64,000 nucleotides of DNA from assembly GCF_001457835.1 (NCBI RefSeq), contig NZ_LN898230.1, positions 761,600 through 825,599 of the forward strand, written 5' to 3'. The stretch's first letter is position 1. The number at the start of each line of letters is the position of its first letter. This DNA comes from Fenollaria timonensis. Its GTDB lineage: Bacteria; Bacillota; Clostridia; Tissierellales; Peptoniphilaceae. This document shows positions 33,953 through 42,389 of the stretch, piece after piece. The notes under the pieces were generated by a model. That model was not told where the DNA came from. It did no database searches and saw only the letters and a list, made by a program, of their open reading frames with translations. The position numbers were made by a program, and so were the translations under genes.

Positions 33953-34389
33953 AAGACCTTCCCCTTAAATAAATCAAAGAGCATCAAGATAAAAAATGCA
34001 AAGCTTATATATGGAACTAGTCTAACTCCACTATCCTTTTTCTTACGCCAATAGTTTTTAGCTAGATTTACAAGTATTGCGCTTAGAGTTGATATTATTA
34101 TTAATATCAAAAATTTTTCAAAATCAAATATCATAAATAGCAAAATATATAGGTCAACGTCACCATCGCCAATGTAATCTATGTACTTAGTCTTTAAAAT
34201 GTGCGAAAGAAATAAAGCTAGGTATATAAGGCATATCTTAATATAAGATACTTCTTCTAATATAGCTATAGCTGAGATAATTATTATTAAAAAGTAAAAA
34301 TAAAAACTATTGTACTCGGCTTCTTTTATGTCTTTGTACGAGATGAATAAAAGAAGAAGTGACAGAAGTATATAAAAGGCTATAAGCAT
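33949..34389 (-). CDS. Short prepilin peptidase (A24 domain only)
   Basis: 146 aa, about six membrane helices. The two catalytic aspartates are visible: D20 in SYKDIKE and D77 in the IGDGDVDL (GxGD) motif. The usual N-terminal cytoplasmic methyltransferase domain with CxxC pairs is absent, so this is a peptidase-only form similar in size to some archaeal and Gram-positive enzymes. It would cut the leaders of the pilins encoded on both sides. ATG overlaps or abuts neighbours closely. Confidence 0.82.
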   Translation of the reverse strand: MLIAFYILLSLLLLFISYKDIKEAEYNSFYFYFLIIIISAIAILEEVSYIKICLIYLALFLSHILKTKYIDYIGDGDVDLYILLFMIFDFEKFLILIIISTLSAILVNLAKNYWRKKKDSGVRLVPYISFAFFILMLFDLFKGKVL

Positions 34390-34400
34390 TATGAATTAAA

Positions 34401-34793
34401 TTAATGACCAGTTCCGGTCTCGTTCTTCTTCTTAGCTTCTACCTTGTCTGGGCTAACTGTTATAACACCTTGATCGTCATGAGTCACAGTATAAATCCTG
34501 CTTGTATTACCGTCTCCAGCAGGTATTGATGAAGGAACTGTAACTTTACTCTTTAAATATCCTTGAGCGTATAATTCATCTGATGTTACATCAGGATCGT
34601 CCGGAAAATCAGTAAAGTATAATAAAGCAACTGAACTGATTTGATCAACATTGGCGTTGTGAGCAGTTCTTTCAGCGCTAGTCTTAATCGCTTTGTACGC
34701 AGGTATAGCAACAGCTATAAGTATAGCAACTATCGCTATAGAGATAATTATCTCTACAAAAGTAAAACCTTTTTTCTTCTTAAAGTTCTTCAT
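34401..34793 (-). CDS. Major pilin-like protein
   Basis: 130 aa. Classical class III signal KKKKG|FTFVEIIISIAIVAILIAVAIPAY: Gly at -1, Phe at +1, Glu at +5, then the conserved hydrophobic assembly helix. The C-terminal part is short, without a cysteine pair, and ends in a Lys/Glu/Thr-rich tail. This is the only fully canonical pilin in the cluster and probably the main shaft subunit (ComGC or PilA position). It lies between pilC and the peptidase gene. Confidence 0.85.
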   Translation of the reverse strand: MKNFKKKKGFTFVEIIISIAIVAILIAVAIPAYKAIKTSAERTAHNANVDQISSVALLYFTDFPDDPDVTSDELYAQGYLKSKVTVPSSIPAGDGNTSRIYTVTHDDQGVITVSPDKVEAKKKNETGTGH

Positions 34794-34807
34794 AATATTT
34801 CCTCCTC

Positions 34808-36025
34808 CTATGAAATAATACTAGTCATCGAGTCATACATCGGCTTAAATACCATTACAAGTATTAGCATAATCACTAGTCCCATGATTATGGTCATAAG
34901 TGGCTCGATAGAATTTACAAACTTATCTAGTCTTCTCTTTAAATCTCTCTTGTATAGTGAGAGAACGTTTTCAATAATTTCAACTAAGTGCTCTGATTCA
35001 TATCCTGTTATAAGTATGGTCTTGACATCATCTAAAAATATATAGCTAGAGTCAAGAACGTTTTGCAGGGTCTCTCCTTCATTTAGCATCTTAGTCATTC
35101 TTTCGAACTCTTTTCTTAAGTATACCAAATCAAAATTTTTTGCAAAGAAATCAAAAATCTCATTAACTTTGCTGCCTGATCTAAGCATGCTAAGCATATA
35201 ATACAAAATTCTGTAATTTACTCTATACTTATATAAACCGTTCTTCGATTCGAGTAAATATCTTTGCTTGATATAAAGGTAAGCGTCGTTCTTATTTAGT
35301 ATAGCGAAAACTATAATTATTATAAATATAGCCGCGATATAATATATGTAATGATTTTTAATAGAATTGCTAACGACTAGAAGTATTCTTAAGCTATCAG
35401 GCATTAAGTTCATGTCGTTATCAAATAAATAAGAAAATTGCGGCACTAAGAAGACTATAATCATAATTATAAAAGCAAGTAAAGTCAACATTAAAAATTT
35501 TGGCTTAATCATGATGTTGTTTATAGTGTTTTTATACTCTTCTTTTTCATAAAGATTTTCACTAATCTCAAGTATTTGCTCTGACAAGTCTTTTGAGTTT
35601 TTGCTTGACTTTATATGCTCTGACTTTTCAGCTATCCTAAGACTTAATAAGGATAAATTGTCAAGTATATCAAGCTTTGCCAATATATCTGATAAAGTAA
35701 AGCCGTGTTCTATAAGCTCCTTGATTAGTAAATAATAATTCTTAAGTGGATCGCTAAGAGCTGATGAGTTGTTATACATTTGCTCTAAAATTTGTGGCAG
35801 GTTATTATTTATCTTTAGATTAAAGGCGATGATTCTAAAGAAGTTAGCAATATGCTTTTTGCTTACACTATTGATCTTAAGCGCTCTATAGATTTTTGCT
35901 GGCCTAAAGTATTGGACGTGCATAAAGTCAATATCTTTTTCTTTAGTTAATTTAAAAGCTTCGTAAATGTTTTTAGCTCTTAAGCTTTTTGTCCTTCCAT
36001 CTTCAAAAGTGATTTCAAATTTCAT
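34808..36025 (-). CDS. Type IV pilus / type II secretion inner-membrane platform (PilC/GspF)
   Basis: 405 aa. Two GspF domains of about 120 residues each, the first before and the second after hydrophobic helices near 175-200 and 225-245, with a third at the end (LMTIIMGLVIMLILVMVF). The N-terminal ~50 residues (KFEITFEDGRTKSLRAKN) form the usual small beta domain. The ATG at 36025 follows GAGGGCG inside the end of pilB (11-bp overlap). It anchors the assembly ATPase and pilins in the membrane. Confidence 0.88.
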   Translation of the reverse strand: MKFEITFEDGRTKSLRAKNIYEAFKLTKEKDIDFMHVQYFRPAKIYRALKINSVSKKHIANFFRIIAFNLKINNNLPQILEQMYNNSSALSDPLKNYYLLIKELIEHGFTLSDILAKLDILDNLSLLSLRIAEKSEHIKSSKNSKDLSEQILEISENLYEKEEYKNTINNIMIKPKFLMLTLLAFIIMIIVFLVPQFSYLFDNDMNLMPDSLRILLVVSNSIKNHYIYYIAAIFIIIIVFAILNKNDAYLYIKQRYLLESKNGLYKYRVNYRILYYMLSMLRSGSKVNEIFDFFAKNFDLVYLRKEFERMTKMLNEGETLQNVLDSSYIFLDDVKTILITGYESEHLVEIIENVLSLYKRDLKRRLDKFVNSIEPLMTIIMGLVIMLILVMVFKPMYDSMTSIIS

Positions 36026-37157
36026 TGATATCGCCCTCTTTGAACTCATCATAAGTCTTATCGTCTATAAACTTATGCTCAAGTAGATAATTTATAGAAT
36101 CTTCAAAGCTAACGTAGTCAGTGAATTTCTTCATCTCATTATAAATCTCACTTGTAAGCTTTGTATTGTTCTTTAATAAAAGGTCTCTGATCTTGTCATT
36201 GATAAGCATTATTTCAAAGACAGCAATTCTACCGTAGTACACGCTGTCACTTGTATCATCAGTAAAATCAATATCATCATACGATGACTTTAAACGTTTT
36301 ACAAGACGTTGATTGACTATAGCATTTAATGAGGTAAATAAATACGAAGCCTCTACATCCATCTCCAAAAGTCTGTTGATGCTAGTTACGGGGCTCATAC
36401 TATGTAGAGTCGTAATAATCTTGTGACCAGTTAGAGAAGCTCTTACAGCTATCTGTGCAGATTCTTCGTCTCTTATTTCACCTATGGCTATGACATCAGG
36501 GTCCTGTCTAAGTATGGCCCTAAGTGTATTTGCAAATGTTATGTCCTTGTAATCATGTATTTCAATTTGATCAATATCGTTAACTCTGTACTCAACAGGA
36601 TCCTCAACGCTAACTATGCTTAGACGCTCCTTGTCTAAGTTGTTAAGCATAGTATACATAGTTGAGTTCTTGCCTGAGCCTGTTGGTCCAGTGATTATAG
36701 TCATTTGATATTTATATTTAACTATCTTTTTAAATAGTTCTTTTGCCTTGTCTGACAAACCTATATTGTCAATGGTAAACATCTCTTTATTGTTTAAAAT
36801 TCTTATACAGATTTTCTCTCCATAAATAGCCTCGATAAAGGAAACCCTTAGGTCAACATCGCCGTGACTAAATCTTCCGTCTTGTGGAGCAAATTTAATC
36901 GCAGTATCACAATCGGACTTAATCTTGATTATATTGACAATGTTTTGATAAGAGCTTTTATTAATCTTTTTAAAAAACACAAGTTCGCCATCAATTCTAA
37001 GCCTAATCAATATATACTTACTATAAGGTTCAAAGTGTATATCGCTAGCTCTATTATCAATGGCGTAGTCTATGGTATTTTTAATAAATTCTTCAGCTTT
37101 ACTGCTTTGTATCTCTACTATGCCTTTATCATCATATAGAGAAGATAATCTATTCAT
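36015..37157 (-). CDS. Pilus assembly ATPase (PilB/GspE/ComGA-like), short form
   Basis: 380 aa, lacking the N1 domain of PilB and therefore of ComGA size. Motifs: SDIHFEP (38-44), Walker A GPTGSGKN (157-164, with Asn where Thr or Ser normally follows Lys), Asp box VEDPVEY (184-190), Walker B ILRQDPDVIAIGEIRD (215-230), His box near 245-252. The four-cysteine zinc site typical of PilB/GspE is missing. It powers pilin extrusion. ATG overlaps the stop of the U32 gene by 8 bp, tying the pilus genes to the upstream tRNA-modification genes. No PilT-like retraction ATPase is in the window. Confidence 0.9.
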   Translation of the reverse strand: MNRLSSLYDDKGIVEIQSSKAEEFIKNTIDYAIDNRASDIHFEPYSKYILIRLRIDGELVFFKKINKSSYQNIVNIIKIKSDCDTAIKFAPQDGRFSHGDVDLRVSFIEAIYGEKICIRILNNKEMFTIDNIGLSDKAKELFKKIVKYKYQMTIITGPTGSGKNSTMYTMLNNLDKERLSIVSVEDPVEYRVNDIDQIEIHDYKDITFANTLRAILRQDPDVIAIGEIRDEESAQIAVRASLTGHKIITTLHSMSPVTSINRLLEMDVEASYLFTSLNAIVNQRLVKRLKSSYDDIDFTDDTSDSVYYGRIAVFEIMLINDKIRDLLLKNNTKLTSEIYNEMKKFTDYVSFEDSINYLLEHKFIDDKTYDEFKEGDINEI

Positions 37158-38385
37158 TGGCCTTCCTTCTTATCATATAATTGTATTCAACCTTCTTATA
37201 ATATGCTAGATAAGCTTCCTTCATAGGTGTATTTATATTGTCGACCTCGTTCATGTCCTCATCGTAGATCTCGTTTATGGTGAATTTGTCATAAAACTTT
37301 GGTCCAAATATCTCTACTTCGTCGCCTATAGAGAACTTATTTCTCTCTTGCACCTTCATTAGCTTTTTGTCTTCATCATAGTCAAGAACTTTCGCAACGA
37401 AATCATATAGTCTGATATATGAAGAATTGTCATAAGTTAATGAGGCTTCCTTCACATCGCCAAAGAAAAAGGCTGTAGTAAAGTCTCTATGACTAACTTT
37501 TTCTATCTCTTCTAGATAAATATTATTGTCTCTATTGTAATTATATTTTTCAATATCTTCATAATAATCATCTATAGCTCTTCTGTATTGGTTAATGACT
37601 GTCGCTACATAATATTCAGACTTTACTCTACCTTCGATTTTGAATGAATCAACTCCTGCTTCAATAAGCTCAGGAATGTAGTTAATCATGCAAAGGTCTT
37701 TTGAGTTCATGATGTATGAGCCATTTTCATCCTCTGTTATTTGGAAGTACTCACCAGGTCTTTTCTCTTCCATAAGATAGTATTTGTATCTACATGGATG
37801 TGCGCAGTCGCCCATATTAGCGCTTCTGCCTGTCATGTAGTTTGATAAAAGGCATCTACCTGAGTAGCTCATGCACATTGCTCCATGAACAAAGGTCTCA
37901 ATCATTATACTGTCTTTAACTTCATCTTTTATTTCTATTATTTCATTTAAGCTTAATTCTCTAGCCAAGATAACTCTATCTGCCCCAAGGCTTTTCCAAA
38001 ACTCTACTGTAGCAGTATTTGTGATATTAGCTTGAGTGCTTATATGAATCTCTTTGCTTGGTGCAAGTCTTTTTACCTTTTGAAATATGCCAGGGTCTGA
38101 AACTATAAATGCGTCTACACCTGCTTCATCTAAGCTTTGTATATACTCATCAACACCTTCTAGATCCTTGTTATGTGAAATAACATTAAGTGTTAAGTAA
38201 ACTTTTTTATCTAAATCATGAGCAAGCTTCGTTGCTTCCCTTATATCATCTAGGCTAAAATTTTTAGAAGCAGTTCTTAAACCTAGCTTGTCTCCAGCTA
38301 AGTAAACAGCATCAGCTCCATATTGTATCGCAGTTTTAAACTTTTCTAAGTCTCCTGCTGGTGCTAGTAATTCAACTTTTTTCAT
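37150..38385 (-). CDS. U32 family protein, probable tRNA hydroxylation factor (TrhP-like)
   Basis: 411 aa. The U32 hallmarks are present: AGDLEKFKTAIQYGADAVYL at the start, FVHGAMCMSYSGRCLLS, GDCAHPCRYKY, and EAGVDSFKIEGRVKSEYYVATV. In Bacillus the homologous pair (YrrN/YrrO) is needed to make 5-hydroxyuridine at tRNA position 34, and the next gene's product TrmR methylates it. Here one U32 gene stands next to trmR, so that function is likely. A peptidase or collagenase role, as the family name suggests, is less probable. Confidence 0.85.
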   Translation of the reverse strand: MKKVELLAPAGDLEKFKTAIQYGADAVYLAGDKLGLRTASKNFSLDDIREATKLAHDLDKKVYLTLNVISHNKDLEGVDEYIQSLDEAGVDAFIVSDPGIFQKVKRLAPSKEIHISTQANITNTATVEFWKSLGADRVILARELSLNEIIEIKDEVKDSIMIETFVHGAMCMSYSGRCLLSNYMTGRSANMGDCAHPCRYKYYLMEEKRPGEYFQITEDENGSYIMNSKDLCMINYIPELIEAGVDSFKIEGRVKSEYYVATVINQYRRAIDDYYEDIEKYNYNRDNNIYLEEIEKVSHRDFTTAFFFGDVKEASLTYDNSSYIRLYDFVAKVLDYDEDKKLMKVQERNKFSIGDEVEIFGPKFYDKFTINEIYDEDMNEVDNINTPMKEAYLAYYKKVEYNYMIRRKANE

Positions 38386-38386
38386 C

Positions 38387-39028
38387 TTACTCCTTCCTTA
38401 AAAGCAATAAGCCGTCGTGAACAGTGAGTAGACTCGCTGTAAATCTCTTATCGCTTTTAACATCTTCTATAAATTTTTTTAAATTTTTTATTATTGTTCT
38501 ATATCTTTTATTGTCTTCGTCTTTAGCTACATAGCCTCTGAATAAGATATTGTCAATAACTATGATGGCATTCTCACTTGTTAAATCGTATACTAAGTTT
38601 AAGTACTCTTCATACTGTGATTTGTTAGCATCAATGAAGCAAAAATCAAATTTCTCTTCTCTATCCATCTTTTTTAATACGCTTATAGCGTCGTCATTGA
38701 CAGCTTTTATCTTATTATCTTTATCATATTCTTTAAGATTATTTTCTAGTATCTTAAATGTGTCTTCATCTTTTTCAATAGTAAATATATTAGCTCCAGA
38801 AGCATTTTGCATAAGCAAAGATGAATAGCCTATAGCCGAGCCTATCTCTAATATATTCTTAGGCTTAATCGTTTTTAGTAAAAACTCTAAAAATCTAGCC
38901 ACATCCTGTGAGACTATAGGAACTCTATTTTCTTCAGCATAGCAGACTAAATCTTTAAACTTTTCTCTCTCAGAAGAAAAATCTTCTACATAGCTAAAAA
39001 CATCTTCATCAATAAACTGACTAATCAT
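38387..39028 (-). CDS. trmR: tRNA 5-hydroxyuridine O-methyltransferase TrmR-like
   Basis: 213 aa. Class I SAM-dependent O-methyltransferase with NILEIGSAIGYSSLL (SAM motif I), FDFCFIDANKSQYEEYL (metal-binding Asp) and IVIDNILFRGYV. The family includes catechol and caffeoyl-CoA methyltransferases, but the arrangement mltG-trmR-U32 equals yrrL-yrrM-yrrN of Bacillus, where YrrM/TrmR makes 5-methoxyuridine-34. The start at 39028 overlaps the mltG stop; the frame runs on to 39055 without a ribosome site. Confidence 0.83.
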   Translation of the reverse strand: MISQFIDEDVFSYVEDFSSEREKFKDLVCYAEENRVPIVSQDVARFLEFLLKTIKPKNILEIGSAIGYSSLLMQNASGANIFTIEKDEDTFKILENNLKEYDKDNKIKAVNDDAISVLKKMDREEKFDFCFIDANKSQYEEYLNLVYDLTSENAIIVIDNILFRGYVAKDEDNKRYRTIIKNLKKFIEDVKSDKRFTASLLTVHDGLLLLRKE

Positions 39029-40052
39029 TATTACTCTTGTAATCCTTTTTATCATCTAAGAACTTATTATAATCAGAAGAAAAATTATGTGCACCGTCCG
39101 AACCAGGTTTAACTACAAAGTATAAGTAGTCAACATCAGCTGGGTGAAGGCTCGCAACGATTGACGCTTCGCCAGGATTGCATATAGGTGCAGGGGGCAA
39201 ACCATCATGTGTGTATGTGTTATATGGCGAATCAACCTTTAAATCTTCATTACTTAAGTTAGGCTTTCTCTCGCCAAGTGCGTATTGAATTGTGGCGCAT
39301 GATTGAAGCCTAATATTCTTATCGATTCTATTTAAGAAAACTTTTGCAATGATAGGTCTTTCTTCTTCAAGTTTAGCCTCTCTCTCAACTATAGAAGCTA
39401 AAGTGATAAGCTTATTTAAGTCATCAACTTCCCCACTAATCTTGCTATAAATATTGTTAAAAGCATTAAGCATCATAGTGATGATCTCTTTGCTGCTTGA
39501 ACCCATGGCAATATCATAAGTTGCTGGGAACAAAAAGCCTTCTAATGTATCATTATTAATACTTGATAAAAATTCATATTTTTCTTTGTATTCATCTACA
39601 TTTTTGCATTCATTTAAAAACTCTTCACTAGATACTAAGCCCTTTTCCTCAAGTCTTTGTGCTATACGTGTAAGCTCAAAACCTTCTGGTATGGTAACTT
39701 TAACAGTTTCGCCCTTCGGAGCTTCTTCTGCTTCGCCAGCAATTACATTAGCAATTTCTAGCAAAGTCATAGATTTTTTCACCTTGAATGTACCGCTCTT
39801 AATGTGCTTTTCAAGGTCATTTTCCTTTAGCACTTCTTTAAAAGCAGTACCATTCCTAATGATTTTCATCTCATAAAGCTCTCTAGCTACATAAGACGCA
39901 CCGCTACCTTCAGGTATTTCTATAGTGTATTCAGTATCATCATTTGGGTCATAAGGCTTATACATGCCTGATATGCATGAATTAACCTTCCATATAATTG
40001 CAAGAACTATAAGTATTAGTATAGTTATTGTAATTATTCTTCTTTTTTTCAT
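39021..40052 (-). CDS. mltG: Endolytic murein transglycosylase MltG-like (YceG family)
   Basis: 343 aa. One N-terminal membrane helix (residues 5-24), a LysM-like beta part, then the YceG catalytic region: LEGFLFPATYDIA, ASIVEREAKLEEE with the catalytic Glu, and a C-terminal NTYTHDGLPPAPICNPGEASI block. It cleaves nascent glycan strands at the outer face of the membrane and limits their length. ATG shares bases with the queT stop (TAATG) after AAGGTG. Confidence 0.93.
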   Translation of the reverse strand: MKKRRIITITILILIVLAIIWKVNSCISGMYKPYDPNDDTEYTIEIPEGSGASYVARELYEMKIIRNGTAFKEVLKENDLEKHIKSGTFKVKKSMTLLEIANVIAGEAEEAPKGETVKVTIPEGFELTRIAQRLEEKGLVSSEEFLNECKNVDEYKEKYEFLSSINNDTLEGFLFPATYDIAMGSSSKEIITMMLNAFNNIYSKISGEVDDLNKLITLASIVEREAKLEEERPIIAKVFLNRIDKNIRLQSCATIQYALGERKPNLSNEDLKVDSPYNTYTHDGLPPAPICNPGEASIVASLHPADVDYLYFVVKPGSDGAHNFSSDYNKFLDDKKDYKSNND

Positions 40053-40555
40053 TAAATCACCTTTTTTAATCTTTTATCGTAAATATAATAAATTAATGAT
40101 CCAAATACTACAACACTTATTGCTTCTCCACCCATGATTCCTAAAACTGTTGTAAAATATGGTATACCAGAGAAATATGACACCCATATTGATACTAAGA
40201 AACCATTTAAAATAATTGGTGGTAACATAGCTAAGTATTTAGATTTTGCTTTTCTAGTTAAATATGCTGCAAGTAATGTAACTAAACTTCCGCATATAAT
40301 ATCTATCATGCCATAGCCCGACATAAATGATAAAAAAATGTTTGAGACTAAACATCCTACGAATAGTCCAGGTACTGCAGCTGCCTCCATTAGTGGAAGA
40401 ACTGTAAGTCCTTCTGCTAGTCTTAATTGTATTGGTCCAAATGTCAATTGTTGGAATGGTAATACTGTCTGTAATAGTATTAGTATTGTGTATAGTGTGG
40501 CGATTACTGCCGCTTTTGTTATTGTTATTGTTTTTGTACTTGTTTTTGCTTTCAT
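40052..40555 (-). CDS. queT: QueT family transporter (ECF substrate-binding subunit for queuosine precursors)
   Basis: 167 aa with about five membrane helices. The stretch FGPIQLRLAEGLTVLPL is typical of QueT, thought to import preQ0/preQ1 with a shared ECF module. Tgt and QueA are encoded at 56314-58456, which fits use of an imported precursor. No preQ1 riboswitch fits in the 31 bases between this gene and rnpB, so it must be expressed from the rnpB side or without such control. ATG follows AAGGGAG. Confidence 0.85.
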   Translation of the reverse strand: MKAKTSTKTITITKAAVIATLYTILILLQTVLPFQQLTFGPIQLRLAEGLTVLPLMEAAAVPGLFVGCLVSNIFLSFMSGYGMIDIICGSLVTLLAAYLTRKAKSKYLAMLPPIILNGFLVSIWVSYFSGIPYFTTVLGIMGGEAISVVVFGSLIYYIYDKRLKKVI

Positions 40556-40586
40556 TTCATTGCTCCCTTGTTGAAAATTTATGTAA

Positions 40587-40915
40587 ATGAGTAAACCTAT
40601 AAGCCGTGTTCTGTATTAGATGGTTATCTATCTAGTTTTAGTGTTACCACTAAAATCAAGCAACTTACCTTACAGGAGGTTACGAGCAGCAACCTTTGAT
40701 CCTTGTTTGTTTTGCTCCGAATGGGGTTTACATGTCACCTTTAGTCGCCTAAAAGTAGGTAGTCTCTTACACTGCCTTTCCACCCTTACCAATATGGCGG
40801 TTTATTTCTGTTGCACTATCCTTGAAGTCACCTTCACTGGACGTTATCCAGCATTCTGCTCTACGGAGCACGGACTTTCCTCATGCCTAAGCACGCAACC
40901 ATCTGGTTTACTCAT
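40587..40915 (-). ncRNA. rnpB: RNase P RNA
   Basis: Minus-strand RNA of about 329 nt. The ends pair as helix P1 (40905-40915 with 40587-40597, ATGAGTAAACC). Conserved pieces are present: GAGGAAAGTCCGTGCTC near the 5' end, ACAGAAATAAACCGCC, AAGGGTGGAAAGGC, AAGAGACTACC, and GAACACGGCTTA near the 3' end. It is the catalytic RNA that matures tRNA 5' ends. It looks rather compact and closer to the ancestral class than to the Bacillus class. The open frame on the opposite strand here is not a gene. Confidence 0.96.
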
Positions 40916-40925
40916 TACAAATTTA

Positions 40926-40954
40926 ATTATACTACAAAATCTATAAAATTTCTA
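40926..40954 (-). promoter_or_regulatory. Probable rnpB promoter
   Basis: Minus strand: TATAAT (40926-40931) and a weak TAGAAA (-35, 40949-40954), 17 bp apart, giving a start about 8 bases later, at the 5' end of RNase P RNA. The -35 overlaps the stop codon of the upstream Nif3-like gene. Confidence 0.5.
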
Positions 40955-41719
40955 TAATATTTCAATATTATCAGTAAAAGAAGAGAAATTTTTTATGATT
41001 TCTGCGTCTTCAAAATCTTTCTTGATAAGTTCTTCCATGATATTAACGAAAGCACTTTCGCTACTGTTATGGTCTTGCATAATTAAGTTGATTTTCGCGT
41101 TTCTTAGTGCTTGTACATCGTGGTAGCCTAGGTCTGATGTTATAAGAGTATCGGGTCTTTTCTCAAGAACATTGTCTAAAAAATCTTTTCCACTACCATT
41201 TAATATTATTACTCTTGTATTCTTATCGTTATTTTTATAAACTTGAATGTACTTTGCCATGTTTATGGCTTTTATTCTATTAGCTAAACTCATTATATCC
41301 ATATCATAAAGCTCGCCCGCTATGCCATAGCCCAAGCCATCGTCTACTTTGATGGCAAAGTCTGTATTGACTAAGCCTAATTTATTTTCATAAAATTTAT
41401 AAAAACCTGCTCTTTGTATATCAAAGGAAGTGTGCGCACTGTAGTATACTATGTCATGCTTAATCATATACTTGATGAGCTTTGAGCTCGCGCTCATGTC
41501 AATCTCTTTTATGCCATTAAAAATTAAAGGATGATGCGTTATGACCATATCCACATCATCCAGTTCATTAATATTATCATATAATAGATCAACGCTTAAA
41601 TAAATTTTATTAATATCTTCTTTATCTGCATCTATAATCAATCCTGAATTGTCCCAAGGCTCTGCGTGCTCCTTTGGGAAGATGCTTTCAATTGCACTAA
41701 TAATTTTATCTTTTTTCAT
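40952..41719 (-). CDS. Nif3-like dinuclear metal-centre protein
   Basis: 255 aa. MVITHHPLIF and DNSGLIID near the start, and a final QDHNSSESAF containing ligands, are the Nif3/DUF34 pattern: a toroidal hexamer with two metal ions per subunit. Biochemical role uncertain; related proteins have been proposed to act on GTP cyclohydrolase substrates or metal handling. It overlaps trmK by 14 bp, the usual arrangement. No classical terminator follows, only an AT-only palindrome (40953-40970). Confidence 0.9.
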   Translation of the reverse strand: MKKDKIISAIESIFPKEHAEPWDNSGLIIDADKEDINKIYLSVDLLYDNINELDDVDMVITHHPLIFNGIKEIDMSASSKLIKYMIKHDIVYYSAHTSFDIQRAGFYKFYENKLGLVNTDFAIKVDDGLGYGIAGELYDMDIMSLANRIKAINMAKYIQVYKNNDKNTRVIILNGSGKDFLDNVLEKRPDTLITSDLGYHDVQALRNAKINLIMQDHNSSESAFVNIMEELIKKDFEDAEIIKNFSSFTDNIEIL

Positions 41720-42389
41720 TGATCTTCTCCATGTAATGTAAAATTTTATTTAATTCTTCTTCTAGTTCATTATACTTACTCAAGTTCTTTTCTTTATTGA
41801 TCTTTTGAAGTATAGACTTTATATTTTTAATCTCATTGTCATAGTAAGTATTTAAGTAAGAAATATCATTTCTATCAAAGTTTACAGGAAATTTATAGTC
41901 AGCTACATTGGTCTTTTTATTTCTTATCTCGTAAAGCCTGTAGTATTTCTCTTTCTCTATGAAGAGGCGTTCTTTTTCTATAAAGAAATCATTCTCCATG
42001 AAATACTTTCTTATGTTTGAGCCTTCGCCCATAGCTTGCAGGATGATATGCTTAAAAGATCTTACTTTATCAATGCTCTCATTTAGTATACTTATTATAG
42101 TCTCTTCACCAATGCCAGCAATTAAAAGTGTGTCATAAGTGCTTGTGTCAATGCCTAGGAGTCCGTCGCTCACAATGAATTTAACTTTGGCCATGTACTT
42201 TTCTCCTGAAAGAAGCAGCTTTGCCTTTTCAAGTGATTTTTCACTAATATCGCTCTCTATAACTTTGACTATGGTATTTGAGTCTAAAAGCATCTTAGCG
42301 ATGTAGCCGTGATCACAGCCAACATCGACTAAGGATGATCCTTCTTTAACTGATTTTGCTATCTCAGTAAGTCTAAAAGAATAATTCAT
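41706..42389 (-). CDS. trmK: tRNA (adenine-22-N1)-methyltransferase
   Basis: 227 aa. SAM-binding VDVGCDHGYIAKML near residue 20, LLIAGIGEETI with the family's GMGG-like turn, and a C-terminal helical arm are characteristic of TrmK, which makes m1A22 in tRNAs with a long D-loop. It stands between rpoD and the Nif3-like gene as in Bacillus. The start codon overlaps the rpoD stop (TAATG). Confidence 0.9.
   Translation of the reverse strand: MNYSFRLTEIAKSVKEGSSLVDVGCDHGYIAKMLLDSNTIVKVIESDISEKSLEKAKLLLSGEKYMAKVKFIVSDGLLGIDTSTYDTLLIAGIGEETIISILNESIDKVRSFKHIILQAMGEGSNIRKYFMENDFFIEKERLFIEKEKYYRLYEIRNKKTNVADYKFPVNFDRNDISYLNTYYDNEIKNIKSILQKINKEKNLSKYNELEEELNKILHYMEKINEKR

Noticed and set aside
40620-40946. 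Open frame of 108 codons on the plus strand
   Set aside because: It lies antisense across RNase P RNA, has no good ribosome site and its codon content follows the RNA structure.
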